Assembly (NCBI RefSeq): GCF_042643485.1
Contig: NZ_JBHRSJ010000036.1
Location: forward strand, 80,711 to 144,710
Source of the DNA: Azotobacter bryophylli
GTDB taxonomy: Bacteria > Pseudomonadota > Gammaproteobacteria > Pseudomonadales > Pseudomonadaceae
Direction: 5' to 3'
Length of the DNA stretch: 64,000 nt
Both the position numbers and the translations under genes were made by a program. The notes beneath the pieces are model-generated. The model did not search any database. It was not told the origin of the DNA and saw only the letters and a program-made list of their open reading frames with translations. Below, piece by piece: positions 1 to 8,686 of this stretch. Positions within the stretch are counted from its first letter, which is position 1; each line of letters begins with the position of its first letter.

Positions 1-261
1 ATCCCGGCGGCCCTGCCGCACGTCTTCGTCGGCCTGTTCATGGGCCTCGGCGCCTCCTTCTCGGTGCTGGTGGTGGCGGAGATGATGGGCGTCAAGGCCG
101 GGCTCGGCTGGTACCTGCAATGGGCCCAGGGCTGGGCGGCCTACCCGAACATGTACGCGGCGCTGCTGGTGATGGCCCTGCTCTGCTCGGGGCTGATCAC
201 CCTGCTGTTCCTCGTGCGCGACCGCGTCCTGTCCTGGCAGAAAGGAGCCGTGAAATGGTGA
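1..261 (+). CDS. ABC transporter permease, C-terminal part (sulfonate/nitrate/taurine type)
   Basis: This is the end of an inner-membrane permease whose start lies left of the window. The 86 visible codons contain two hydrophobic stretches and the segment GLGWYLQWA, like the end of SsuC/TauC-type permeases after the cytoplasmic coupling loop. The stop codon overlaps the start of the ATPase gene by a few bases, so the two are translationally coupled and should form one importer. The neighbouring monooxygenases and substrate-binding proteins point to organosulfur compounds as cargo. The exact substrate cannot be read from this fragment. Confidence 0.85.
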   Translation: MPAALPHVFVGLFMGLGASFSVLVVAEMMGVKAGLGWYLQWAQGWAAYPNMYAALLVMALLCSGLITLLFLVRDRVLSWQKGAVKW

Positions 262-1046
262 GTGCCGCCCCCCGCGAGCAGGCCAAAGGCAACGGCCTGC
301 GCCTGGACGTGAAGAACCTGAGCCATGCCTTCGACCTGGGCAAGACTAGCCTGCCGGTGCTGAACAAGGTCGACCTGACCCTCGAACCCGGCGAGAGCGT
401 GGCCCTGATCGGCCCCTCGGGCTGCGGCAAGTCGACCCTGCTGCGCCTGGTCGCCGGACTGGAGACGCCGCTGGCCGGGCAGATCCTCGCCGACGGCCAA
501 CCGATCGCCGCGCCCGATCCGTCGCGCATCCTGGTGTTCCAGGACCCGACCCTCTATCCCTGGCGCACGGTCTGGGACAACGTCGCCCTCGGCCTGCAGG
601 CCCGCGGCCTGCTCGACAGCCAGCGGGCGCGGGTAGACATGGCGCTGGCCAAGGTCGGCCTGATCGACTTCCGCGACGCCTATCCGCGCCAGCTCTCCGG
701 CGGCATGGCCCAGCGCGCGGCGCTGGCCCGCGCGCTGGTCAACGAGCCGCGCCTGCTGCTGCTCGACGAGCCGCTGGGCAAGCTCGACTCGCTGACCCGC
801 ATCGCCATGCAGGGCGAGCTGATCCGCCTCTGGCAGCAGCAGCGCTACAGCTCGCTCCTGGTCACCCACGACGTCGAGGAAGCCCTGCTGCTCTGCGACC
901 GGGTGCTGGTGTTCAGCAACCGGCCGGCGCGCATCCTCGCCGAACTCAAGGTCGAGCGCGACTACCCGCGGCACCGCGACGATCCCTACCTGGTCGAGCT
1001 GCGCCAGCAGGCGCTGGAGCTGCTCGGCCTGGGCAGCAGCTGGTAG
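255..1046 (+). CDS. ABC transporter ATP-binding protein (SsuB-like)
   Basis: A cytoplasmic ATPase of 263 residues that powers import together with the upstream permease. Visible motifs are Walker A GPSGCGKST (about residue 55), the signature LSGGMAQRAALARAL, Walker B LLLLDEPLG and the switch histidine in LVTHDVEE. Length and motif order match SsuB/TauB/NrtD-type ATPases. The ATG at 255 is preferred because it overlaps the permease stop and follows AAAGGAG; the open frame extends further upstream but that part is out of frame with the permease. The organosulfur neighbourhood supports sulfonate-type cargo. Confidence 0.9.
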   Translation: MVSAAPREQAKGNGLRLDVKNLSHAFDLGKTSLPVLNKVDLTLEPGESVALIGPSGCGKSTLLRLVAGLETPLAGQILADGQPIAAPDPSRILVFQDPTLYPWRTVWDNVALGLQARGLLDSQRARVDMALAKVGLIDFRDAYPRQLSGGMAQRAALARALVNEPRLLLLDEPLGKLDSLTRIAMQGELIRLWQQQRYSSLLVTHDVEEALLLCDRVLVFSNRPARILAELKVERDYPRHRDDPYLVELRQQALELLGLGSSW

Positions 1047-1098
1047 CCGCCGCATTCCCGTCGTTCCCCTTTCTTCGCATCGGGCAGGAGCCCCACAG

Positions 1099-2190
1099 AT
1101 GAGCATTCAGATTCTCGGCATGATCGGCCACCGGCTGTCCTCGGAAACCATCGCCCCGGTGGGCCCGGTGTTCGACAAGGACTACATCCGCAGCTTCGCC
1201 AAGGCCCACGAGGACGCCGGCTTCGACCGCATCCTGGTCGGCTACTGGTCCGACCAGCCGGACGGCTTTCTGGTCACCGCCCTGGCCGGCCTCTCCACCC
1301 GCCGCCTCGGCCTGCTGCTGGCGCACCGCCCCGGCTTCGTCGCGCCGACCCTGGCGGCGCGCAAGCTGGCCACCCTCGACCAGTTGCTCGACGGCCGCCT
1401 GGCGCTGAACGTGATCAGCGGCGGCAGCGACGCCGAGCAGCGCAAGGACGGCGATTTCCTCGACCACGACCGGCGCTACGCGCGCACCGACGAGTTCCTC
1501 GAGGTGCTGAAGAAGGCCTGGACCGCGGACCGCCCGTTCGACCACCAGGGCGAGTTCTACCGGGTCGAGCAGGCCTTCTCGGCGATCAAGAGCGAGCAGA
1601 AGCCGCACATCCCGGTGTACTTCGGCGGCGCCTCGGACGCGGCGCTGCGCGTCGCCGGCAAGCACGCCGACGTCTACATGCTGTGGGGCGAGTCCCTGGA
1701 GCAGACCCGCGAGATCCTCGCCCGGGTACGCGCCGAGGCGGCCCGCCACGGGCGCAGCATCGAGTTCAGCGTGTCGTTCCGGCCGATCATCGCCGCCACC
1801 GAGGAAGAGGCCTGGGCCAAGGCCGACGCCATCCTCCGGCGCGCCCGCGAGCGCCAGGCGCAGGCCGGCCCGGTGCTGGCGGCCAAGCCGCAGAGCGTCG
1901 GCGCCCAGCGCCTGCGCCAGACCGTGGCCCGCGGCGAGCGGGTGGACAAGCGGCTGTGGACCGGCATCGCCGGGCTGGTCGGCGGCGGGCAGAACTCCAC
2001 CGCCCTGGTCGGCACCCCGGAACAGGTCGCCGACGCCCTGCTCGACTACTACGACCTGGGCGTGCGCAACATCCTGATGCGCGGCTTCGATCCGCTCAAC
2101 GACGCCGTCGACTACGGCCGCGAGCTGATCCCGCTGATCCGCGCCAAGGTCGCCGAACGCGACCGCCAGCAGACCAGCCGCAGCGCCTGA
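1099..2190 (+). CDS. FMNH2-dependent alkanesulfonate monooxygenase-like enzyme (LLM class)
   Basis: A luciferase-like monooxygenase of 363 residues related to SsuD, which cleaves the C-S bond of alkanesulfonates to release sulfite. Family features include the LAHRPGFVAPT and RLALNVISGGSDAEQ segments, the histidine-rich FLDHDRRYARTDEFLEV, and the C-terminal LVGTPEQVADALLDYYDLGV. It follows the ATPase after about 50 bases and precedes a binding protein, so transport and desulfonation are probably co-expressed. No flavin reductase gene is seen in the window. The exact substrate is unknown. Confidence 0.85.
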   Translation: MSIQILGMIGHRLSSETIAPVGPVFDKDYIRSFAKAHEDAGFDRILVGYWSDQPDGFLVTALAGLSTRRLGLLLAHRPGFVAPTLAARKLATLDQLLDGRLALNVISGGSDAEQRKDGDFLDHDRRYARTDEFLEVLKKAWTADRPFDHQGEFYRVEQAFSAIKSEQKPHIPVYFGGASDAALRVAGKHADVYMLWGESLEQTREILARVRAEAARHGRSIEFSVSFRPIIAATEEEAWAKADAILRRARERQAQAGPVLAAKPQSVGAQRLRQTVARGERVDKRLWTGIAGLVGGGQNSTALVGTPEQVADALLDYYDLGVRNILMRGFDPLNDAVDYGRELIPLIRAKVAERDRQQTSRSA

Positions 2191-2261
2191 ACCCCGCCCG
2201 CGCCCAGCCCCGCGCAACCGCACCAGCGGAGCGCTCCACAGCCCCTGGTGGAGACCGCTTC

Positions 2262-3212
2262 ATGATCAAGCCCACGCTCGCCCTGATGAGCCTCCTCAGC
2301 CTGTTCCTGTCCAGCAGCGCCCAGGCCGTGACCCTCACCATCGGTGACCAGTTCTACTACAGCAGCACCCTGCTCGAGCTGGCCGGCGAACTGAAGGACC
2401 TGCCCTACGAGATCCACTGGAAACGCTTCAACGCCGGCGGCCCGGTGGTCGAGGCCCTCAACGTCGGCTCCATCGACGTCGGCATCGTCGGCGACACGCC
2501 GGTGATCGCCCTGGCCGCTCGCGGCGGGCCGATCAAGGTGGTGGCGGTGACCCGCAGCCGGCCGGACGGCATTGCCATCGTGGTCGGCAAGGATTCGGAC
2601 ATCCGCACGGTAGCCGACCTGGCCGGCAAGCGCATGGCCATCTGGAAAGGCTCCTGGAGCCAGCAGCTGACCTATTCGGCGCTGGAGCAGGCCGGTCTGC
2701 CCAGCAACGCCCCTCGCTACAGCTACCTGATGCCGACGGAGGCCATCGCCGCGCTGTCGGAAGGCAAGCTCGACGCCACCGCCACCTGGGAACCCTACGT
2801 CAGCATGGTCGAGCGCCAAGGCGGGCGGATCTTGCGCAACGCCAAGGATCTGATGCCGGCGCCGATCTATGTGGTCGCCAACACCACGCATCTGGAGGAG
2901 AACCGCGCGGCCATCGGCGACTTCATCGCCCGCCTGCAACGCGCCCGCGACTGGTCACGCCAGCATATCGAGGTGTATGCACAGGCCTGGGCGAAGAAGA
3001 ACAACTCGGACCCGGCCATCGCCGAAAGCTGGTTCCGCCGCGACGCCACCTGGGTCGAGCCGATCAGCCCGCAGACCCTGAAGGATGGCCAGCAGACCGC
3101 CGACTTCCTGGTCCGTGCCGGGGTACTGAGCACGCCCTACGAGGTCACGCCACTCTACGACCAGAGCTTCAATCGCTACCTGCAACCCCACCCGAGCGAG
3201 GCCTCCCGATGA
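2262..3212 (+). CDS. ABC transporter substrate-binding protein (SsuA/TauA-like), first of three
   Basis: A periplasmic binding protein of 316 residues with an N-terminal signal peptide ending near SSSAQAVT. Typical NMT1/SsuA features are LNVGSIDVGIVGDTPVIAL, the VADLAGKRMAI segment and WEPYVSM. The start at 2262 is chosen because it gives a clean signal peptide; the open frame runs upstream through the previous gene. Its stop overlaps the next gene (ATGA). It is one of three paralogous binding proteins in this operon that appear to share one permease/ATPase pair. Confidence 0.88.
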   Translation: MIKPTLALMSLLSLFLSSSAQAVTLTIGDQFYYSSTLLELAGELKDLPYEIHWKRFNAGGPVVEALNVGSIDVGIVGDTPVIALAARGGPIKVVAVTRSRPDGIAIVVGKDSDIRTVADLAGKRMAIWKGSWSQQLTYSALEQAGLPSNAPRYSYLMPTEAIAALSEGKLDATATWEPYVSMVERQGGRILRNAKDLMPAPIYVVANTTHLEENRAAIGDFIARLQRARDWSRQHIEVYAQAWAKKNNSDPAIAESWFRRDATWVEPISPQTLKDGQQTADFLVRAGVLSTPYEVTPLYDQSFNRYLQPHPSEASR

Positions 3213-4534
3213 GCCGACAGCTGCACCTGGCCGGCTTCCTGCTCGCCGGCCCGGTCGTCCACAGTCATGCGCTCTGGCGCCATCCCGAGACCGTCGGCGA
3301 CTACCTCGATCCGCAGTACTACGCGCGCAGCACCCGGGTGCTGGAGGACGGGCTGTTCGACTTCCTGTTTTTCGCCGACCGCCTGGCCGTCGGCGACCAG
3401 ATGGGCGGCTCCCGCGAGCAGGCCCTGCGCTACGGTGCCCAGGACGCCACCCGCCTCGACCCGCTGCCGATCCTCGCCTACCTGGCCGGGCAGACGCGTA
3501 GGCTCGGCCTCGGCGCGACCCGCTCCACCACCTACTACGAACCCGCCCACGTCGCCCGGGCGCTGGCCACCCTCGACCACCTCTCCGCCGGGCGGGCGGC
3601 CTGGAACATCGTCACCTCGATGAACGACAGCGAGGGCCGCCTGTTCGGCAAGGACCGCCACCTGGAGCACGACCTGCGCTACGACCGCGCCGACGAGTTC
3701 GTCGAGGTGACCCTCAAGCTCTGGCGCAGCTGGGCGCCGGACGCGCTCAAGCTGGACCGCGAACGGGGCATCCTGGCCGATCCAGCCGGGGTGCGCGACG
3801 TCGCCCACCAGGGCCAGTGGTTCAAGGTCGAGGGGCCGCTGAACATCCCGCGCAGCCCGCAGGGCCGCCCGGTGCTGATCCAGGCCGGCTCCAGCGGGCG
3901 CGGCCAGCGCTTCGGCGCGCGCTGGGCGGAGGCCATCTTCACCATCCAGGCCGACCTGCCCGCCATGCGCGCCTTCCGCGAGGCGGTGCGCCGGCAGGTG
4001 GTCGCCCAGGGCCGCGAGGCCGACCAGTGCAAGGTTCTCACCGCGGTCATGCCCTTCGTCGGCGGCAGCGAAGCCGAGGCCCGCGCCCGGCGAGACCGCC
4101 ACAACGCCCTGGCGCGCCCGCAGATCGGCCTGGTGACGCTCGCCGCGCAACTCAACTTCGACCTCTCCGGCTTCGCCCTGGGCACGCGCCTGGAGGCCAT
4201 CGCCAAACGCTCCGACACCCCGCCCGCGGTGGCCGAGAAGCTGCGCTCCCTGGGGCCGGCGCTGACCCTCGACGAACTCGGCCGGCTGTACGCCGGCAGC
4301 GTGCGGGTGCCGCAGCTGGTCGGCACCGGCGCGCAGATCGCCGAGCAGCTGGAGGAGATCTTCGAGGGCGGCGGCTGCGACGGCTTCATCGTCTCGCCCG
4401 GCTACCTGCCGGGTTCCTTCGCCGAATTCGCCGAAAGCGTGGTGCCGCACCTGCAGCGCCGCGGCCTGTTCCGACGCGCCTACGAGGGCGCGACGCTGCG
4501 CGAACACCTGGGCCTCGGCCCGCTGGAGGACTGA
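3209..4534 (+). CDS. LLM-class flavin-dependent monooxygenase (NtaA/SnaA/DszA family)
   Basis: A protein of 441 residues in the NtaA/SnaA/DszA/MoxC branch of luciferase-like enzymes, which act on sulfones, nitrilotriacetate and similar compounds using reduced flavin from a partner reductase. Characteristic stretches are AWNIVTSMND, FGKDRHLEHDLRYDRADEF, PVLIQAGSSGRGQRFGA and the C-terminal GFIVSPGYLPG. It overlaps the upstream binding-protein gene by four bases and abuts the SfnB-like gene, so it sits within a sulfur-scavenging operon. Substrate is inferred only from context. Confidence 0.85.
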   Translation: MSRQLHLAGFLLAGPVVHSHALWRHPETVGDYLDPQYYARSTRVLEDGLFDFLFFADRLAVGDQMGGSREQALRYGAQDATRLDPLPILAYLAGQTRRLGLGATRSTTYYEPAHVARALATLDHLSAGRAAWNIVTSMNDSEGRLFGKDRHLEHDLRYDRADEFVEVTLKLWRSWAPDALKLDRERGILADPAGVRDVAHQGQWFKVEGPLNIPRSPQGRPVLIQAGSSGRGQRFGARWAEAIFTIQADLPAMRAFREAVRRQVVAQGREADQCKVLTAVMPFVGGSEAEARARRDRHNALARPQIGLVTLAAQLNFDLSGFALGTRLEAIAKRSDTPPAVAEKLRSLGPALTLDELGRLYAGSVRVPQLVGTGAQIAEQLEEIFEGGGCDGFIVSPGYLPGSFAEFAESVVPHLQRRGLFRRAYEGATLREHLGLGPLED

Positions 4535-5713
4535 ATGGACACCCCCGAACCCCGCACCGACTGGCTGCTACTGGCGCGCACGATCGGCGCGGAATTCGAA
4601 CGCGACGTCGCCGAGCGCAGCCGCGCGCGCACCCGCCCCGACGCCCAGCTCCGGCGCCTGAAGGACAGCGGCCTGACCAACCTGGCGATTCCCCGCGCCC
4701 TGGGCGGCGCCGGCCAGCCCTGGTCGCTGATCGTGCGCACCATCCGCGAGCTGGCCGCCGGCGACGGCTCGGTGGGCATGCTCTACGGCTACCACCAGCT
4801 CAACGTCATCAACCTGCGCCGCGAGCCGCAGCCGCGCCGCGACCGGCTGCTGCAGGCCATCGCCGAGGGCCGGCTGTGGCTGGCCGGGGTGGTCAACCCG
4901 CGCGACGACGACATCCTCGCCACGCCGGACGGCACCGGCTTCCGCCTCGACGGGCGCAAGGGCTTCTGCAGCGGCGCGGCCTTCGCCGACCTGCTCAGCG
5001 TCAGCGCCCGCCATGCGCTGAGCGGCGAGCGGCTGATGGTCCTGCTTCCCGGCGACCGCCCCGGCCTCAAGTACGCCGACGACTGGGACCACTTCGGCCT
5101 GGAGCGCAGCGACAGCGGCAGCTTCGTGCTCGACGCGGTGCGCGCCGAGGCCGAGGAGGTGCTGGTCAACGACCTGGAGGACGGCGGCGACTTCTCCGCC
5201 GCCATCCGCACGCCGGTCAACCAGTCCGCCTTCACCCAGTTCTACCTCGGCAACGCCCTCGGCGCCCTGCGCGCGGCGCGTGCCTACGTCCACCGCGAAG
5301 GCCGCGCCTGGCTGCACGCTGGGGTCGCCGAGGCCCACCAGGACCCGCTGCTGGTCAGCCAGTTCGGCGAGCTGTGGATCGCTTTGCAGGGCGCCATCGC
5401 CCTCGCCGACCGCGCCGCGCTCAAGGTCGACGAGCTGCTCGCCGCCGACGAGGCCTTCACCGCGGAGCTGCGCGGCGAGGCGGCCGTCGCCGTGGCCAGC
5501 GCCAAGGTGCTGGCCGCCCGCACCGCGCTCGACGTCACCAGCCGGGTGTTCGAGGTGATGGGCGCCCGCGCCACCCACAACCGCTACGCCTTCGACCGCT
5601 TCTGGCGCGACGCGCGCACCCACAGCCTGCACGACCCGCTGGCGCACAAGGTGCTGGAGGTCGGCGAATACGCCCTGAACGGCCAGTACCCGCCGGTACG
5701 GGCCTACACCTGA
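4535..5713 (+). CDS. SfnB-like acyl-CoA dehydrogenase family oxidoreductase
   Basis: A protein of 392 residues with the acyl-CoA dehydrogenase fold: FAD-binding middle region (LWLAGVVNPRDDDIL, GRKGFCSGAAF) and helical C-terminus (FEVMGARATHNRYAFDRFWRD). SfnB-type members occur in Pseudomonas sulfur-starvation clusters linked to dimethyl sulfone and sulfonate use and probably work as flavin mono-oxygenases or desulfurising enzymes like DszC rather than in fatty-acid oxidation. The start codon touches the upstream stop, so coupling is tight. The assignment to SfnB is by similarity and context. Confidence 0.82.
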   Translation: MDTPEPRTDWLLLARTIGAEFERDVAERSRARTRPDAQLRRLKDSGLTNLAIPRALGGAGQPWSLIVRTIRELAAGDGSVGMLYGYHQLNVINLRREPQPRRDRLLQAIAEGRLWLAGVVNPRDDDILATPDGTGFRLDGRKGFCSGAAFADLLSVSARHALSGERLMVLLPGDRPGLKYADDWDHFGLERSDSGSFVLDAVRAEAEEVLVNDLEDGGDFSAAIRTPVNQSAFTQFYLGNALGALRAARAYVHREGRAWLHAGVAEAHQDPLLVSQFGELWIALQGAIALADRAALKVDELLAADEAFTAELRGEAAVAVASAKVLAARTALDVTSRVFEVMGARATHNRYAFDRFWRDARTHSLHDPLAHKVLEVGEYALNGQYPPVRAYT

Positions 5714-5730
5714 GGACAAGGAGAGACTCC

Positions 5731-6504
5731 GTGAACGCCATCACCCGCATCGCCTCCGTCAAGCCCCGCGTCAGCGCCGCGGAATGGGAGGCCCGCGTCA
5801 AGCTGGCCGCCAGCTATCGGCTGGCCGCCCGGCTGCGCTGGACCGACCACATCTACACCCACTTCTCCCTGCGCGTGCCGGGGCCGGACCGGCATTTCCT
5901 GATCAACCCCTACGGCCTGACCTTCGACGAGATCACCGCCTCCAGCCTGATCAAGCTGGATCTCGACGGCAACATCCTCGACGACCCCACCGGGCTCGGC
6001 TACAACCGCGCCGGCTACGTCATCCACAGCGCCATCCACCGCGCCCGCGAACACACCCATGCGGTGCTGCACACCCATACCGCGGCCGGCATCGGCGTCT
6101 CGGCGCAGCAAGGCGGCCTGCTGATGATTTCCCAGCACGCCATGCGCTTCTACCGGCGCCTGGGCTACCACGACTACGAGGGCATCGCCCTCGACCTGGA
6201 CGAGCAGCAGCGCCTGGTCGCCGACCTCGGCGAGCACGACGCGCTGATCCTGCGCAACCACGGTCTGCTCGCCTGCGGCCGGGACATCGAGGAGGCCTTC
6301 TACAACCTCTACTACCTGGAGCGCGCCTGCGTGGCGCAGCTGGCCGCCCAGTCCGGCGGCGCGGCGCTGCACGTGCCGCCCGAGGCGGTGGCGGAAAAGG
6401 CCGCGCGGGGCTTCGACCAGGCCATCGCCGACGGCCGGCAGAAATCCCACTGGGACGCCTACCTGCGCCAGCTCGAGCGCGACGATCCGTCCTTCGTCCT
6501 TTGA
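5731..6504 (+). CDS. Class II aldolase/adducin family protein
   Basis: A protein of 257 residues with the class II aldolase fold. It shows the zinc ligand pattern HTHT (in HAVLHTHTAAGIG) and the distal histidine in LRNHGLLACG, with ILHN-type surroundings. Start is a GTG at 5731 preceded by AGGAGAG; upstream in-frame codons run through the previous gene and are not used. These enzymes act on phosphorylated sugars such as fuculose-, ribulose- or methylthioribulose-phosphates. Inside a sulfur operon it may process a carbon skeleton left after desulfurisation, which is inference only. Confidence 0.85.
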   Translation: MNAITRIASVKPRVSAAEWEARVKLAASYRLAARLRWTDHIYTHFSLRVPGPDRHFLINPYGLTFDEITASSLIKLDLDGNILDDPTGLGYNRAGYVIHSAIHRAREHTHAVLHTHTAAGIGVSAQQGGLLMISQHAMRFYRRLGYHDYEGIALDLDEQQRLVADLGEHDALILRNHGLLACGRDIEEAFYNLYYLERACVAQLAAQSGGAALHVPPEAVAEKAARGFDQAIADGRQKSHWDAYLRQLERDDPSFVL

Positions 6505-6520
6505 CCCCGAGGAGCCCTCG

Positions 6521-7546
6521 ATGAGATTCAGCGCCCCATTCGCCCTCCTGACCGCGCTCGTCCTGCACGCCTCTCTGGCGTCGGCCGCCGAGCCGGTGAC
6601 CCTGCGCATCGCCGACCAGAAGGGCAGCATGCGCGCCCAGCTGGAGGCGGCCGATGCGCTCCGCGACCTGCCCTACGCCATCCAGTGGTCGGAGTTCCCC
6701 GCCGCCGCGCCGCTGGCCGAGGCCCTCAACGCCGGCGCGGTGGACGCCGGGATCATCGGCGACGCACCGCTGCTGTTCGCCCTGGCCGCCGGCGCTCGGG
6801 TCAAGGCCATCGCGGTGAACAAGTCCGATCCCTACGGCACCGCCGTCATCGCCCGGGCCGACTCGCCGCTGCGCGGCGCCGCCGACCTGAAGGGCAAGCG
6901 CATCGCCACCGGACGCGGCTCCATCGGCCACTTCGTCGCCCTCAAGGCGCTGGCCACGGCAGGGCTCGACGAGCAGGACGTGGAGTTCCGCTTCCTCGGC
7001 CCGGTGGACGCCAAAATGGCCCTGGCCAACGGCTCGGTGGACGCCTGGTCGACCTGGGAGCCCTACACCGCGCAGGCGGAAACCGTCGACCGGGCCAGGG
7101 TGGTGGTCAACGGCCGCGGCCTCTGGGCCGGCAACACCTATCTAGCGGCCACCGAACGGACGCTGGCCGATCCGGCCAGGCGCGAGGCCCTGCAGGACTA
7201 CCTGCACCGCCTGGACGGCGCCCAGCGCTGGGCCTACGACCACCTCGACGACTATGCCAGGCGCCTGGCCGAGATCATCGGCTTTCCCGAGGACGCCGCG
7301 CGCCTGTCCTTCGAGCGCCGCCAGTCGCGCTGGCAATCCCTCGACGAGGAGACCATCGCCCAGCAGCAGGCGACCGCCGACTTCTACCACGCCCACGGCC
7401 TGATACCGCAGCGCCTGGAGGTCCGCGCCACCTTCGACCGCGGCTTCGCCCTGGACGGGGCCGCGCCGGCCGGCGCGGCGAGCGTTTCGCAGAATGCCGG
7501 CGAGCCGGGGAATCCCCCGCGGGCGAGCGGCCGAGCCGAGTTCTAG
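6521..7546 (+). CDS. ABC transporter substrate-binding protein (SsuA-like), second of three
   Basis: A periplasmic binding protein of 341 residues with signal peptide (cleavage near LASAAEPV). It carries SsuA-like segments LNAGAVDAGIIGDAPLLFALAA, AADLKGKRIATG, WSTWEPYTAQAE and ends with a Pro/Gly/Ala-rich tail of roughly 30 residues that lacks family conservation. It starts after GGAGCC a few bases behind the aldolase gene. It is clearly paralogous to the binding proteins at 2262-3212 and 7642-8637, which suggests the operon widened its substrate range by duplicating this component. Confidence 0.87.
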   Translation: MRFSAPFALLTALVLHASLASAAEPVTLRIADQKGSMRAQLEAADALRDLPYAIQWSEFPAAAPLAEALNAGAVDAGIIGDAPLLFALAAGARVKAIAVNKSDPYGTAVIARADSPLRGAADLKGKRIATGRGSIGHFVALKALATAGLDEQDVEFRFLGPVDAKMALANGSVDAWSTWEPYTAQAETVDRARVVVNGRGLWAGNTYLAATERTLADPARREALQDYLHRLDGAQRWAYDHLDDYARRLAEIIGFPEDAARLSFERRQSRWQSLDEETIAQQQATADFYHAHGLIPQRLEVRATFDRGFALDGAAPAGAASVSQNAGEPGNPPRASGRAEF

Positions 7547-7641
7547 TTCCTTCCCCGCCCGACGGGCAACAGCGGGCCCGGATGGAGGCCCCCGGCAAGC
7601 CGGGGCGTCCGCCGGGCCTTCGACGCAAGAGAGAAACCCCG

Positions 7642-8637
7642 ATGAGATCCATGAAGTACCCGAAACCGTTCCATTCCCTGCGCCGCCGTCTGCTGGCAGG
7701 CGTCGCCCTGGCTCTGGCCGTGAGCTCGGCTGGCCTGGCCCAGGCCGAGACCCAGTTGCGCATCGGCTACCAGAAATCCTCCACCCTGATCACCCTGCTC
7801 AAGAGCCAGGGCACCCTGGAGCGGCGGCTGGCCGGGCAGGACGTGAAGATCAGCTGGCACGAGTTCGCCAGCGGGCTGCCGCTGCTGGAGGCGCTCAACG
7901 TCGGCAACGTCGACCTCTCCGCCGACGTCGCCGACACCGTGCCGGTGTTCGCCCAGGCCGCCGGCGCCCGCCTGACCTACTTCGCCCAGGAGACGCCCTC
8001 GCCCGCTGCCCAGGCCATCGTGGTCGCCGCCGACTCGCCGCTGCACGGCCTGGCCGATCTCAAGGGCAAGAAGGTCGCGGTGACCAAGGCCGCCGGCAGC
8101 CACTATCTGCTGATCGCCGCGCTGGCCAAGGCCGGCCTGAGCTTCGCCGACATCCAGCCGGCCTATCTGACCCCGGCCGACGGCCGCGCCGCCTTCGAGA
8201 ACGGCAAGGTCGACGCCTGGGTGACCTGGGAGCCCTTCCTCAGCGGCGTGCAGCGTCAGCTGAAGACCCGCACCCTCGCCGACGGCCGCGGCCTGGCCAG
8301 CTACCGCCGCTACTATCTGGCCTCGACGCCCTACGCCAAGGCCCATCCGCAGATCCTCGCCACGGTGTTCGACGCCCTGCGCGAGAGCGGCTCCTGGCTG
8401 AAGAGCCATCCGCAGGAGGCGGCGACGGTGCTCGGTCCGCTCTGGGGCAACATGGACAGCGCCACCGTGACCCAGGCCAACGGCAAGCGCAGCTACGAGG
8501 TTCATGCGGTGACGCCGGAAAGTCTCGCCGAGCAGCAGAAGATCGCCGACGCCTTCCAGGCCGAAGGCCTGCTGCCGGAGAAGATCGATGCCCGCGACGT
8601 GGAGATCTGGAAACCGCAGAAAAACGCCGGCCGCTGA
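7642..8637 (+). CDS. ABC transporter substrate-binding protein (SsuA-like), third of three
   Basis: A periplasmic binding protein of 331 residues. The signal peptide is long (cleavage near GLAQAETQ) and the mature part begins LRIGYQKSS, as in SsuA. Other family segments are LEALNVGNVDLSADVADTVP, LADLKGKKVAVTKAAGSHYLL and WVTWEPFLSGVQ. Start at 7642 follows AGAGAAA; the upstream in-frame extension overlaps the preceding gene and would destroy the signal peptide. It is the last gene of the operon and is followed by a GC-rich inverted repeat between convergent genes. Confidence 0.88.
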   Translation: MRSMKYPKPFHSLRRRLLAGVALALAVSSAGLAQAETQLRIGYQKSSTLITLLKSQGTLERRLAGQDVKISWHEFASGLPLLEALNVGNVDLSADVADTVPVFAQAAGARLTYFAQETPSPAAQAIVVAADSPLHGLADLKGKKVAVTKAAGSHYLLIAALAKAGLSFADIQPAYLTPADGRAAFENGKVDAWVTWEPFLSGVQRQLKTRTLADGRGLASYRRYYLASTPYAKAHPQILATVFDALRESGSWLKSHPQEAATVLGPLWGNMDSATVTQANGKRSYEVHAVTPESLAEQQKIADAFQAEGLLPEKIDARDVEIWKPQKNAGR

Positions 8638-8645
8638 GGCCGGCG
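8625..8645. terminator. GC-rich inverted repeat between convergent genes
   Basis: A perfect 8-bp stem (CGCCGGCC / GGCCGGCG) with a 5-base loop spans the stop codon of the third binding protein and lies before the convergent regulator gene. It lacks a T-run, so it may be only a weak bidirectional terminator. Confidence 0.35.
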
Positions 8646-8686
8646 GGCAGCGCCGGCCGCTGGTAGCGCCGCCGGCGACCGGGAGT

